The notes: generated by a model from the letters alone, not told the origin. Positions 42,244 to 54,930 are shown, counted from the stretch's first letter. The stretch is DNA of 64,000 nucleotides from Patagioenas fasciata (GCF_037038585.1 NC_092559.1:22120488-22184487); one strand, 5' to 3'. Numbers and translations: made by a program.

Positions 42244-43313
42244 TGTTGTGTATTGATAAGGATAATGGCTGAAAACATTGTGGCGAAACTAGTTCATCCA
42301 GCCACAACGGATGACACATTCAGTATAGGGTGAACTGCAATTTACATATCAACGACAAGCTAACGAGCCACAGACCACGCTGGCTGGCTGATACCGGAGG
42401 TAGGGGATGAGCTGTAGGGCACATAGCTCCATCTTCTGATATGCCCAGCTTGGCAAAGAAAGGGGAAAAGCTGAGACCCTTCAACATGGCCCAGGATTTG
42501 TCGAGACTTGACAATCTTTCACAATCACCCCTTCCCCCCAGACTTTCCTCTACTCTGAGAGCTATAAAAAAGCTCACCTAAAACAGCACTAACAGGGAAC
42601 TCACCCTCAGGACCCTCCGTGCACCAGCCTCGCCGCGGGAACCAGACCAGACACCGGAGGGTGCTGCGCTCCTGAACTACAAACCCCAGCATCCTCCCTG
42701 CGGGACACCGGAGGCCATACAACATCGTACAAGTCCTGTCATCCATGCTGCGGAGCCGTAAGAGTGGCTAGATCCCTTACCCTTTTCTTTCTTCCTTTCT
42801 CTCTGCTCTTTCCTTCTCTCCATTTTTCTATATCCCTATTTCTGTGTCTCTCCTTCTGTGACTGGTGATATATTACTCTCTTTCTCTCTTTCTTATACCT
42901 TAGTTTTCCTTCCCTCTCTACCACTTTCTTTCTCTCTTTTCCTTTTCAACATATAAGAGTAACATCATCTTAAGCTCTGCTGTTGGATTCTTGTTAAATT
43001 TTGTGTTATAGCTACTAATGGTTGCCAATACATTGCTAGTAGAAGGACTCTTGCTGTTAACGTATTGATAAGTTCTGTGATATCACAAAATACTTTTGCC
43101 AAGCCACTATTCGCTGTTATTAATATTCCAACACGTGCTTCTAGTAAAACTCATAATTAAATAGGACCCCTGGAGTGATTGTCTGTCATTCACTTCACGT
43201 AACTGCACAGAATTAACCCAGAGTTAACTCACACCTGGTCTCATCTGTTGAGTAAGGGCGTGTGTCGCGTTCAGAGTTAACTCATCCCTCATCCCATCTG
43301 TTGGGTTGGGACA
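42244..43313 (+). repeat. 5' LTR of ERV T
   Basis: TGTTGTGTATTGATAAGG start, TTGGGTTGGGACA end, about 1070 bp. A TC-rich stretch at 42770-42950 and AATTAAATAGG near 43155 lie inside. GCTATAAAAAAGC near 42561 is promoter-like. Confidence 0.6.
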
Positions 43314-43321
43314 GTTTTATT

Positions 43322-43339
43322 TGGTGTCAGAAGTGGGAT
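43322..43339 (+). other. primer-binding site, tRNA-Leu type
   Basis: TGGTGTCAGAAGTGGGAT matches the tRNA-Leu primer site used by ERVL elements except for about one position. It lies eight bases after the LTR end. Confidence 0.75.
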
Positions 43340-43430
43340 ATTCTGTGAGAAGCAGTTTAGAGGGGGGATAGGAGCCAGAGGTTTCAAAGGAGGACTGATT
43401 AGTCTGTGCCGCGTTCTCCAGCAGTGGGTC

Positions 43431-45630
43431 ATGGCATCCCAGGTTAAGCCAGACCTGGACTGCTCCCTGCTGTTGAATTTACTAAAAGATTATAAGCCTT
43501 GCCTGACCCCTGAGGGTCTTAAGTGGGCCTCTGGATGTTGGTTGTCTCCAGATATTGTAACTCAGCGAATAAGGGACTTGGCAAAAAAAAAAAACCAACA
43601 CAGGTTTAAACTTGGAAAAGGTAAAGCCATGATCTGTGCTGTTTTGGGAGCAGCATTGATAGCTGCCCAGAAAGAAAAAGAAACTGGGCAGGGGGTTGTA
43701 AGGCTCAGGCTGGACCGAGTCTCTCTTGGGGGAAGGTTGCACGGGAGTTGATTAATTATGACCAGCGTATGGGTTTCATTGGAAAAGAGGTTAAGTCTCA
43801 AGTAGCGGTGTGCCGAACTGAAACAGAGGTAAAATTCCCTCGCCCCCGAGACAAGAAATTTATGGGGATAGGTTTGAGGCATCAGTGTTGGAAATTAGGA
43901 CTGGATAAAGGTATTCCCCGAGAAGTGATGGATGGCTTGCCCTTCCCCAATTTACAGCTGCTTGTAAAGATGTGTAAATCAGAAGATACAGATCAACCAG
44001 GAAAGCAATACACCCCCACGGCCCCTGTAACTCAGGTGTCAGCCGTGCCAGTCATTCCCACAGCTCCTAGAGAGAAATTCAACAGCCCCTCAAAGCCGGG
44101 AAACTTCCTTCGCCGTCCCCAGTAAGTGAGCCGGGGGACGGCGAATGGATATATTTCAGATGGCTCACTGAAAATAAGGGGGATCTGCTAGTAACTGGGA
44201 CTCTCACAAATATTCTGTGTTTGGATTTACTCAAGGGTAAAGCCACAGCGTGCTCAGTGCTAGGAGCAGCCCCGGGGGCAGCTCAAAGCACCAGGCACCT
44301 GGACAAACAAACAGAGCAAGAAACGGTAAAGGTCCTACAGGACCAGTTAGCTGCAGAATGCAATACCACTCAGCAGCTCCTTACAGCTCTGTTAGATGCA
44401 TTAGACCGGGAGAAAATCTTACAATCTGAATTGGAAGAATATAAGCAGGCAAAATATTACCAGACAAATCTTGATTCTGTTCCAGACAGTGAGCCCGGTT
44501 TTACCAGCCCAGCACAAGCGGCTGAGGAAGAGGGTCTTAAACTCCTGTATCCACCAAAATAATTGGAAATCACCCGGGAAGTATCTTATCCCAAGAACAA
44601 GCAGGCAACAATGAGGCCCCTCATTAAAACTGAGTCTACTGATAACAGCCAAGCGGGGCGGGGGGGGGGGGTGGCTCTGCAAGTTGCCACCCTGTGGCCA
44701 ACTTATTAGAGATTCAGGAGAAATATAGTAACTTAGCCCAAGAAACGGAAACAGAATGTGTTTTAACTGGTGGCGATGAAATTTTGCTCTCAGAGAAGGA
44801 AGCACAAGGGTATTCAGAGCCTGGTGTGCTTCTGACTGCTAATGATCAAAGAGAGTTGTTAACTCAACGAGCTGCCTATTGGGAGGGGGAGCTGGACCCT
44901 TTAGAAAGGGGAGACCCAGAATGCATTGAAACCCCCGCTGTAAATCACCTAACTGAAGATTTACAGAAGTCCACCTGTCCCCAGTTAATTCACAAGAGCC
45001 CCAAGAGCCTTCCCCGGTGTTGGTAAATGTAGATCCTGTCAGGCCTCCTGACCCACTGAAACTGCGTGCAGTGCGGCTGCGGGACCTTTTGGGGGATGCG
45101 TCGTCTCCACGGGGTGGAGGGGGTGTGTTTCCCAGGGTGGTCGAGCTGTCACTTGGGTGGAGGTGGCTCAGGAACTTAATTGTGGTAGCATGGGTCTGAT
45201 AGGGGGAGTCACAAAAACGAAAACTGCTGTACCAAGAGTGGAATAGCAGGTAAATCGAACTTGTCCCCTAGGTGTCCCAGAGACAAAGAGAAACCTTTTG
45301 TGGGCTGAGGGAATAGAGAAGGGAATTCCCCAAGATGTAATAGATGGAATGTCTACCCTGGCCTTGTAAAAGCTTATTAGGGCATGGAAGGCACCCCATA
45401 AAAATGAACTGCTTGCTTGGGGGGGCATGGAAGCAGAGCCCTGAGCTGGTGGGACAGTGATTATCCCTCAGATGCCCACTGTTCCTGAGGGCGGATAACA
45501 GACCTGCCACCCCCAGTCAGTGAGTCAGGGGGCAGCCAGTGCGTTCATTTAAAGAGACTCACAGAAACTGTCAAGGGGGTCTGCTGATCGCCTTTCCTCT
45601 TGATTCCTTTAAAATCAATTCTCCACTGCC
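43431..45630 (+). pseudogene. gag remnant of ERV T
   Basis: ATG at 43431 opens MASQVKPDLDCSLLLNLLKD, then KGKAMICAVLGAALIAAQKE; stop at 43749. Pieces follow in several frames. 43752-44125 holds gag C-terminal sequence (GIPREVMDGLPFPNLQLLVK). 44221-44562 is a repeated CSVLGAA block with a coiled coil (EQETVKVLQDQLAAE). 44694-45026 has LTGGDEILLSEKEAQGY and LTQRAAYWEGELDPLERGDP. The C-terminal GIPxxVxDG block appears twice (43914 and about 45320), so the region is rearranged or is two copies run together. No pol found. Confidence 0.6.
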
Positions 45631-46497
45631 GAGGTGGTCCAAGACTCAGCCAAAAATGAGTTCAATGGGTTGCCTCTGACTTACTACTTTCTGTCCCCAA
45701 GCCCCTGCTATTCTTCCAGAGAAAAGGTAAAACAAGGACCCAGCAACCCTGCTCCACAAAACCAGATGACCTGCCCTCCTGAAACTACCACCACTGGCAC
45801 TGTACCCCTCGTTTTAAAGACAACAATGAACATTTATGCATGGAAAGCTACTGACACCTATGGGAAAGAGCACCAGATCAGCACTGGTGGATCATCCCTT
45901 CTTTTTTTTTTTTTTTTTAAAGAAAAAAAAAGGGGGAGGAAGTAAAAGTTGCCTTTTAGTAATATTGTTATTTTACTATGTTTGGGGATTTTTATTTTGT
46001 ATGTTAGCTTTTTTTTATCTTACAAGAAAGAAATGGTGTGGGGCTGGTCACACTCTCTTTAATGCACCCAAGGCTACCATTGGCCTTCTTGGGCACATTG
46101 CTGGCTCATAGCCAATCTGTTGTCCACCAGGACTCCCAGGTCGTTCTCTGCAGTACCGCTTTCCAGCAGGTCAACCCATAACCTGTACTGGTGCCTGGGG
46201 TTATTCCTCCCCAGGTGCAGGACCCTACACTTGCCCTCATTGAATTTCATTAGGTTCTTCCCTGTCCAGTCCTCCAGTCTGTCCAGGTCTCGCTGAATGG
46301 CAGTACAACCTTCTGGTGTGTCAGGCCTTCCTTGCAGTTTTTTTCATCAGCAAACTTGCTGAGGGTGCACTCAGTCTCTTCATCCAGGTCATTTTTGAAC
46401 AGGACTGGACCCAGTACTGAGCCCTGGGGAACCCCACTAACTACAGGCCTCCAGTCAGACTCTGCACCATTGACCACAACCCTATGAACTCTGTTGT

Positions 46498-47649
46498 TAT
46501 GGCGGATGCACTCAATCCTTCCCCCCCCGCCAAACCAGCAGCAGTTTGGTCCAGGCTCCAGAGGAGATAAGGACCTGAGATGCAGCCAGGCCAAGAACTC
46601 CTTCTAGGATACTCACAAGGAAGCAGAATGGCATATTGAATGCTGGTGGCTTGTGGGTGCAGAGAGTCTCGTGCATACTTTTCCTACTGTATGCAATTTG
46701 ATTATGAGTAAACCACTTCATTCTATAAATACAACAGCCTAGATGAGTCCACTTTGAGCTCTCCCTGCTAAATAAGTGAGCTGTATGGCAATGGTTTTAC
46801 TACTCAGAGGTCAGTGGATGAGCCCAATTCAAGTTCAATATTAATAATTTAGTTTAAGTAGATGCACACTGAATGTAATGGATTATTTAGAAATATACGG
46901 TTGTATGATTTTTAATATACTCTTTGATTCATATTACTTGGTAGACTAGATTTGCTAAAATTTTAAGCTCGTGTTTACTAAAATCAACTGCAGACTACAC
47001 TAAACGCCTCCAAGATAAAGTCTAACTTGCATTTTGCTGGGAAAATGGAACTCTCTGGGAAAACAACGATCCAAGGCTAAAGGAGAGACATTACAGACAT
47101 CTGAAAAGTGGGGCCTATTTTTCACTTCGCTGAGAAGAAAGGATTTATCCAGACTAAATATCACCTTCAAGGATATGGACCAAAACCAATGTCTACAACT
47201 GAACAAAACAAAGGCCCACATGGAGTCAGAGAAAAAGGGTCCAATGGGTAGCAAAGAACCTGCTGTTGGACTGGATCTTGGTGTGAATGGTCTGTAAAGA
47301 TATAAAAGTTTGTAGTTTTCTATGCTCAGGCAGATCTCTGTGCAGGTACCCAGCTTGAGCCAGCCCTTCTTCTATTCTACTCCATTAAATTTTATTTTTC
47401 TAATAATTTTGTCTCCTGAAAGTCTGCTCTGCATATGTTTATCAGGGAGGGAAGGTGCCTGAAAGTTTGCTTCGTGAATGGGTACAGGCATCTGGAGAGA
47501 AGGTAAGCCGCATTTGGCTTGGCATATTTCCCCCATGCAGTAAATAATAGAGTGAACCTGCCACCGAACTCTTTTAAGTTGCACTTCTCTTTAAAGAAAC
47601 CTAAACATTGTTCTGCAGTAAGCAGAACCCTAAATTACACCCCGCGACA
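46498..47649 (+). repeat. LTR of family L, copy 4, inserted in CR1
   Basis: TATGGCGGATGCACTC start, CCCGCGACA end, colinear with copy 3. No clear duplication of flanks. It carries the same promoter-like ATATAAAAG (near 47300). Confidence 0.75.
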
Positions 47650-48489
47650 GTCATCCAGCCAGTTCATGATCGATGGATAGATGGATCACTGTGCACTCAT
47701 CCAACCCACACTTCCCGAGCTTACCTGTAAAGATGTTGTGAGAGACAGTGTCAAAAGGCTTGCTGAAGTCAAGGTAGACAACATCCACTGCTCTTCCCTC
47801 ATCTACCCAGCCAGTCATGCCATCATAGAAGGCTATCACGTTGGTCAAACATGATTTCCCCTTGGTGAATCCATGCTGACTACTCCTGATAACTTTATTT
47901 TCCTCCACATGCTTGGGGATGACATCCAGAATCAGTTGTTCCATCACCTTTCCAGGGATGGAGGCAAGGCTCACTGGCCTGTAGCTTCCTGGGTCATCCT
48001 TCTTGCCGTTTCTGAAGACTGGAGTGACATTGTCTTTCTTCCAGTCCTCAGGCACCTCTCCTTTTCTCCAAAACCTCACAAAGATGATGGAGAGTGGCTT
48101 AGCAATAACATCTTCCAGCTCTCTTAGCACTTGTGAGTGCATCCCATCAGGGCCCATGGATTTGTGGATGATCAGCTTGCCTAAATGATCTCTAACCTGA
48201 TCCTCCTCAACTAAGGGAAAGTCTTCCTTTGTCCTGCCTCTAGGATCTGGGATTCCTGAAGTCTTAGCAGTAAAGATGGAAGCAAAGAAGGCATTCAGTA
48301 ATTCCACCTTCTCTGTATCATCCATCACCAGGGCACCCACCTCATTCAGCAGCAGACCTACATTTTCCCTAATCTTCCTTTTGCTGCTGATACATTTGAA
48401 GAAACCCTTCTTCTTGTCCTTGACATCCCTGTTCAGTTTTAATTCCAAGTGGAGCTTAGTCTTCCTCACAACATCCCTGCATACTCTAA

Positions 48490-48592
48490 TGTTGGAAAGT
48501 AAAATGTGGGAAAGCAAGATATGCAGTTCCAGCCATCTGGATGATAAAAGAAGATCAATACTAACATGACGATCTGGACGGTCATGTTAGTG
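48490..48592 (+). repeat. 5' LTR remnant of provirus F
   Basis: TGTTGGAAAGTAAAATG start as at 53284; colinear up to GGACGGTCA (about 48583), after which CATGTTAGT completes an inverted repeat and internal sequence follows. About 430 bp of LTR are absent. Confidence 0.75.
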
Positions 48593-50640
48593 ATTGAAAA
48601 AGTGTCCAGAGAATAGAACCTTGAAGTATAACACTTTGTTGTTTCTAAAGCGAGAAGAGTAGGACAAAAATAAAACTCTACAACAGATCATTGAATCATT
48701 TCAGACAGTTTTACAGGAGGAATGGTCTGAACTTCAACAAGCTGGGAGAGAATTAACTGATAACACACAAGTCATAGAACACTTGCTGAACTCTGCAAGA
48801 TACTTTTCCTTATTAACCTGTTTTCTTTGTAGGTATCTGTTTAAGCATATTACAGTTTAATAGGTCTTTGTCTGTTATATGGTACAGTAAGTTCATAGAC
48901 TGTTAAATAATGAGAATCCATGGACTCAAAATGTGCGTTTTGTGATAATACAGAAGATCATGAGTAATTTAGTTCTTTACTGCATGAATGTAATGGTAAA
49001 ATTTTGTTTAGGGAGATAATTACAAAATGGGAACTGGTTCCACTACTAAAATACCACCTTGCTCTCCCTTAGGATGCATCCTTATACATTAGAGTAATTG
49101 CTCTTATTGCTATTAAATAATTTTGAAACCAGAAAAGAATTTAAGTAGTTAAACTCTGATTCGCATTGAATTTATGTGTTTGTTGGAAGTATGGGAAAGA
49201 AAACTGAATGCTATGATGGATGTGAACTCGAAGGAGGTTGTACTGAAAAGTTGCTAGAATATGACCTGATTTGGATCTAGGAAAATGAAAGTAATGGATT
49301 GATAGTTAATATGCTGTTTATTGACATCTGTAAGACGTTGCAAATGGTAAACGGGGCTGAGGAATGTAACTATTGCTCAGCTAATTAGAATTGCATATGG
49401 AGTGTATTATGGCTGGAATGAAATGGGAAAATAAAAAAGTAAAATATCCCAGGCCTGTGCTGTACTGTTTCAATATAAATTTCAGGCCTGTGTCAAGCTG
49501 CAAGATAAACTTAGCTCCCTGGCAGCTCCCAGACAGCTCCCACTTAGCACCAGCAAATAACGCCACCTGCGTGGCCTTGCCTGTATCTAAATTGCAGCAA
49601 GAAGAGAAAGAAAAAGAAAAAAAAAAAAAAGAAAAACCTGGCTTCCCGCTTTTAAAGCAGTGAAAGGGGGGTTTTCTCTTCCCCCCCACTGCAGCAATGT
49701 TGTAATACTGAATGGAGGTGTCTGAGGGTGAAATTTAAATGCATCCCTAGCAGATCCGTAGTTCTAATGAAACTGGGAAATTAAACCAAAAATCTTTTAA
49801 TAGACTTATCTTGTGGTAACTAGTTGTAAGAGACTTCTTAGTAAATTCACCATGCTAGTTTTTGAGATTGTGGGAAAGAAAGAAAGACCATTTTTTGAAA
49901 CCAATGGAATGCTAAATTTGGAACAAAGTTTTAGCAGCTGAATTCTTGTATTTGCCAGAAAGCCCTATACCTCTCTTGGGTTAAGATTTGTTAAGTAAAT
50001 TGTAATCTCAAATAACGTTTTCTGAGAATTCTGTTTAGTTTCATGTCCTACAAGAATCTGCTTGGATGGTGCAGATCTGCTTGCTGCAAGTGAGAAATCT
50101 CCAAGGAAATTTTGGATGCTGTATTTCCACTAGTATGGGCAACCAAAGTATCAGTAAAGCAAACCCTACGCTGATAGAACTGAAACAGGACTTCGATCCG
50201 GTAAGGGAAAACAATATCCAATAAATATGACAGCCAAAACGGAGTTAGAAACTTTGATGAATAAATTTATGACAACCTTACAAACTAACTGCATTCAACT
50301 GGACTTGCAGATTTGTCTATAGCTACAACATAGAAACAACCTGTGGCTATTGTGGGAGAGTATGATGAGAATACAGACTGATATACTTGGAATGGATTTT
50401 TTTGCCCAATTCTTTTCGTAAAACTATTACTGAGCCCCTGGAATTGATTGTTACTCTGATCAAAAAAGGCAGAGAATGGATTCAGGCTTTAGTAGGCTGT
50501 GATCCATCTGTCATATATGTACCTTTTGTGAAAGCAGATTTTGATTTTTTTTTTTTATTCACAATCTCTGTCCTTGCAAATTGCGCTAGCTGATTTTCTT
50601 AACAGCATAGCTTTTGGCATGCCTAAATGTAAATTGCTTC
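48593..50640 (+). other. internal block of provirus F shared with E
   Basis: No convincing gene. The start (48680-48850) corresponds to the region near 34420-34580 of E. The block runs colinear with the E interior (TTTGAAACCAATGGAATGC near 49896; CGATCCGGTAAGG near 50190). A- and G-rich tracts occur near 49610-49680. The block stands where protease and RT are expected. Confidence 0.6.
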
Positions 50641-51086
50641 AAAATCTGCGTGTCTTTGACATCAGACCACAGACCGTACTTGTATTCGGTCCTATCCCAA
50701 ATGCTCGCACAGTTTTTGTTGATGGTTCAGAGAAGTCTCATAAAGCTGTAGTGGTCTGGCGTGAAGATAACAATTGGCATAATTCTGTTAAAATTGTTGA
50801 AGGCTCAACCCAATTAGTGAAACTTGGTGCAGTTTTGTATGCCTTAGAGCTTTTTAGGGAGGAACCTCTAAATTTGGTTTGTGATTCTGAGTACGTAGTC
50901 AAGGTCCTGCAGCAGATCCCCTCCACTTTTCTTAAAGAAATCTCACAACAGCAACTTATTGATATGTTTGTATCATTGCAAACTGCATTACAGCTTCACA
51001 AACACCCACTGTTTGTTACTCATATACGCTCTCATACAGCCTTACCAGGTCCCATAACTGAAGGCAATGCAATTGAAGATTCTTAG
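50641..51086 (+). pseudogene. RNase H domain of provirus F
   Basis: The frame (open from about 50541) reads TVFVDGSEKSHKAVVVW (first Asp), GAVLYALELF (Glu) and LNLVCDSEYVVKVL (second Asp), then PLFVTHIRSHTALPGPITEG. It stops at TAG 51085. There is no RT upstream, so it is a detached domain. E keeps the same domain, more damaged. Confidence 0.75.
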
Positions 51087-52163
51087 ACTGTAGCTACAGT
51101 CTGTTTCCAGTCTACCAGGGCTTCACGTGCTTTCTTCCATCAGATTGCTGCTACCTTAAAAAAGATGTTTGTTCTCACTCTCAAGCAAGCGAGAGACATA
51201 GTGTGCTCTTGCCGGGAATGTCAAGGTCTGATTACAAGCTCGCCCTCCCTTGGAGTTAACCCTCGCAGACTCTCAGCTAATGACATTTGGCAGTCTGATG
51301 TTACATGTGTTTCATCTTTTGGCCGTTTGAAATATGTCCTTGTTTCTATACATACTTTTTCAGGTATGCTTTGTGCATCTGCGCATACAAGTGAGAAAAG
51401 CAGAGATATTCAGCGTCACTGGACCCGCTGTTTTGCTACGCTGGGAGTACCACAACAGATTAAAACTGACAATGGTCCTGGATACACTGCTAGATCCATG
51501 CAATATTCTTTACAGCAATGGGGTGTTTCACATCTCACAGGTATTCCACATTCTCCCACTGGACAGGCTATCATTGAACAGGTGCACTCCATGTTAAAAC
51601 GGATGTTATTAAAACAAAAAAAGGGGAATATGACACCTCAAGAACAATTAGACAATGCAACATATACTTTAATTTTTTTGAATCGTACTATGCCTCCCTC
51701 CTCTATCACAGCAGTGGAAAAACACTTCCGTGTTCCAGATTCACTGTCTCAGAGACCACAGCTTTTATACTGGGATCCCCTGCAAAACAGTCAGTGGCAA
51801 GGGCCTGTAGAGTTAATCACCTGGGGAATGAGCATACTTGTGTTCTTCTTCCAACAGGACCAAAGTGGTTTCCTGCAAAATATGTTAAACCTTTCTATGA
51901 GTTGGACAAACATGATGCAGGACCTAATGCCAGAGATACAGCATCTGTCCCTGCAGCAGAGGGCAACAAAGAAACAGAAGAGACCAAACGAAGAGGCACT
52001 AGCATATCAGAATGATACAGATTTACATTATTTGCACTGGGGACTAACTGGTGAAAAAACTTTCAATGCATTTGTTTTCCTTATTAGTATGGCTAACCAG
52101 TTTTCTCCAATATTTGTTAATAACTGTAGTAGTTGTAATTTGTATTGTTCTGTTCTATTGTAG
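51087..52163 (+). pseudogene. integrase of provirus F
   Basis: Zinc finger HQI and CSCRECQG; core WQSDVTCVSSFG (first Asp, about 51290), IKTDNGPGYTA (second Asp, about 51465) and TGQAIIEQVHS (Glu, about 51565). The C-terminal domain starts QWQGPVELITWG but then shifts frame (about 51830); the correct frame continues as CVLLPTGPKWFPAKYVKPF. One frameshift near the C-terminus separates it from an open integrase. Closely related to C and G. Confidence 0.8.
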
Positions 52164-53283
52164 GTTGATTTGCAACAAGAAAATGACACATAAGGTATGA
52201 TGATCCACAGTGGACATTCAAACTCACCAACAGAATGCCCCCTTTTGACTTTGGAGGCAAGAGGTGACTGCACCACCACTCCAAAGTAGTTTGTCAGATG
52301 ACTGTGGTCACAGGCTGGATTGTGAGGCAGTACACGTTCCCCTGAAATCGGGAGCTTTCAATTTGGAGGTTGATGGCTCTTTAGCACCTTCTGTGCCTCA
52401 CTGTGCCTGTCCCCACATGTATACACCTAGAATGGTACCAAGGTGTTGTCAATAAACTTCACCTCTACCAACTGATGGGTCAGGAGGGGTGGGACCCTCG
52501 GTCAATTGACAGGGTCCTTAACAAAGGAGGTGCCCAGACTAGCTGAGAAGCTTCTGGACTATGTTGTAATGCCCACAACCACATCTGGCCAAACAATGAA
52601 ACGGGCTTCCCGCCGAAGACACCCTTTGAGTGGTCTTCTCGGAGCTGCTGGTCTGTAAACTGGAGTCCTTTCCTTAGACAGGAACACCATCTAAGGAAAC
52701 TTCCTGGGATTAATGATACCTCACTTCTTTATTTGAGTGAGTGACTATTTCTTGTGAGTACCCTGAAGTAAAAGACCTCTAGTTTTGTTTCTTGCGAGTG
52801 ACTACATGCACATTGTGGATCCTCATTATTCTTATGATATTGTCTTTAAATAATCTCCTTAGCTGATATCTGAACCTGTATTTTCTGTTATCAGAGTGCT
52901 AAATATGTGTAATACTGTTGAAATTGAATTATAGTGTTTATGAGTGCTATGAAGTAAAATAACAGTCTTAGCTAATGTGTAAGGCCTGATTTAGGATTTA
53001 GCTAGTACCCTGAAAAATAATTACATAGTTTGTAGGAATTAGGACTGTAAGTCAAAATGGCTAACATTATCTGATAGCATAAAGCGATTAGACCCTAAAA
53101 CTTCATTTTCAGCTCTCAATCTGCATATATGGGTTTTTGTAGGAATTGGATATGCTTGTGTGATGTATTTTCTTGTAGTCCTCCGAATCATCTGGAGAAT
53201 GATACAGAATGCAAAGAAGAACAAAGCCAGGGTCCTTACTGCACTCATTGAGAACCTGATGTTTAAAACAAAAAAGAGGGAAA
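52164..53283 (+). other. 3' internal region of provirus F
   Basis: No env or other gene seen. Hydrophobic scraps lie near 52080-52165. A purine tract AAAAAAGAGGGAAA (about 53270-53283) stands directly before the 3' LTR. Confidence 0.55.
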
Positions 53284-53812
53284 TGTTGGAAAGTAAAATG
53301 TGGGAAGGCAAGATGTGCGGTTCCAGCCATCTGGATGATAAAGGAAGATCAATACTAACATGACCATGTGGACGGTCAAAGACATAATAACATAATAATA
53401 TATAAAGGGCCTTGGAGAGATTACTTTGAAGTACGTTTCTCGTAATTGTAAAAAGTTATAGCCCAGACTCGTGAGAATGGTATCTCGGGCCAGATAACCG
53501 CCCCCAAGTGCATGGGATGTGTGAATGTCCTTGGGCCTGATCTGCGAACGAGTGGAAAAACAAGTGAGACAAACATCGCATGAGTTTAGTGTGTTCTTAA
53601 TAACAATTAGTGGAAAAGCACCTTTTTGTAAACATCTTAGTCCAGGCCTGTACCTGTAAATCCTATAAATCATCAATGGTGAATAAAGAAGGCAGGCTAG
53701 GCCTAGATCAGCTCTCTGCTTGGCCAGGCTCTGCGCTCCTTCCTGAACAAGATCTCTGCCTCTGCGTGAATTTCTGTCTGCGTCCTGGTATGCGTCGTCT
53801 CTAATCACCCCA
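53284..53812 (+). repeat. 3' LTR of provirus F (family D reference copy)
   Basis: 529 bp, TGTTGGAAAGTAAAATG to AATCACCCCA. ATATATAAAGGGCC near 53400 is the promoter box and GGTGAATAAAGAAGG near 53680 the polyadenylation signal. Solo relatives lie at 24688 and 28339. Confidence 0.85.
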
Positions 53813-54930
53813 CTCTAACAGTCACCTTATCTTCCTCTCAGGTGGTCTGTCCATTTTTCCAATTACATAAACATCCTCCTTCCACCTGAATTTTTACTGG
53901 AGTTCCTTATTCATCCATGCTGGCCATCTTCTCCCTTACTTGATTTCTTGCTCATAGAGGTGCATCAGTCTTGAGCTTGGAGGAAGTGATGTTTGAATAT
54001 TAACCAACTCTCTTGGATCCCCCTACTTTCTAGAGTCCTAACCCATGGCATTCTTCCAGGTAGGACCTTGAAGAGGCTAAAGTTTGACCTGCAGAAGTCC
54101 GTGGTTGCAATCCTGCTTATTTCCCTGCTTCCTCCACGCAGGATCCTGAACTCCACCATCTCATGGTTGCTGCAGCCGAGGTTGCCCCCAATCCTCACAT
54201 CTTCAACCACTTCTTCTTGGTTTGTTAGGAAAAGGTCCAGCAGCACACCTCTCTTCATTGGCTCCTCCACCACCTGTGTCAAGAAGTTGTCATCAATGAT
54301 CTGTAGGAATCTCCTGGACTGTGCGTGCTTAGCTGTCTTGGCTTCCAGCAGATGTCAGGGTGATTGAATTCCCCCATGAGAACCAGGGTTTGTGATTGCG
54401 AGACTACTTTAATCTATCTGTAGAAGGCCTCATCAATTTCCTCTTCCTGATCAGGTGACCTGTAGTAAAGACCTGCAATATTGTCACCCTTGTTAAGTTG
54501 TCCCTTAATTTTTACCCATAAGGACTCTACTCATTCTTCATCCCCCCCAGGCAGTGTTTGATACATTGGAGTTGCTGTCTCACATAAAGTGCAACTCCTC
54601 CACCTCGCTTTGCTGGCCCGTTTTTCTGAAAAAGTACACAGCCTTCCATGACAACATTCCAGTCATGTGAGCTATCCCACCACCATGTCTCTGTAACTGC
54701 ATAAAGATCATGGCCCTGTGACCGCATATAGATAACTAATTCTTCCTGTTTATTCCCCATGCTACATGTGTTGGTATATAGACACTTCGGAGGAGTAGTC
54801 GAGCATGCAGGTTTCCCATGAGAGGTGCAGAAGGATCATCCATAGCCATAAATACCCTTGAGGTGGTTGGCCTTCTGGTTCTCATCTTGGGATACAGCTA
54901 AGGAATATTTGTTGCTGCTCTGGTTGGCCT

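Larger units (their letters stand above)
42244..46052 (+). mobile_element. ERV T: 5' LTR, tRNA-Leu PBS and gag remnant
   Basis: A 5' LTR, PBS and gag in order, then breakdown before any pol. The 3' end shows a purine-rich run (AAAAAAAAAGGGGGAGG near 45923), a candidate polypurine tract, but no clear 3' LTR follows. A minus-strand CR1 begins at about 46053. Gag matches ERV I, so both belong to the same group; the tRNA-Leu PBS fits an ERVL-like lineage. Confidence 0.7.
48490..53812 (+). mobile_element. ERVK-type provirus F inserted in CR1, TSD CTCTAA
   Basis: Flanks CTCTAA at 48484-48489 and 53813-53818 are identical, a 6-bp duplication in the minus-strand CR1. The 5' LTR is reduced to about 95-103 bp and the PBS and most of gag are missing. 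The interior is shared with E, then come RNase H and integrase. The 3' LTR is complete. Confidence 0.85.
46053..54930 (-). mobile_element. CR1 LINE, minus strand, split by LTR L4 and provirus F
   Basis: Three pieces: 46053-46497, 47650-48489 and 53819 to about 54930. Read on the minus strand they give, in order, endonuclease (AVTETWWWDSSHDWN near 54680), linker/early RT (DKKKGFFKCISSK near 48400), RT (VPEDWKKDNVTPVF and YRPVSLASIPGKVMEQLIL near 47980) and the RT FAD region (SKFADE near 46345). Roughly 2.4 kb of CR1. Removing both insertions restores continuity, so the CR1 is older than both. The 5' limit is approximate. Confidence 0.85.
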
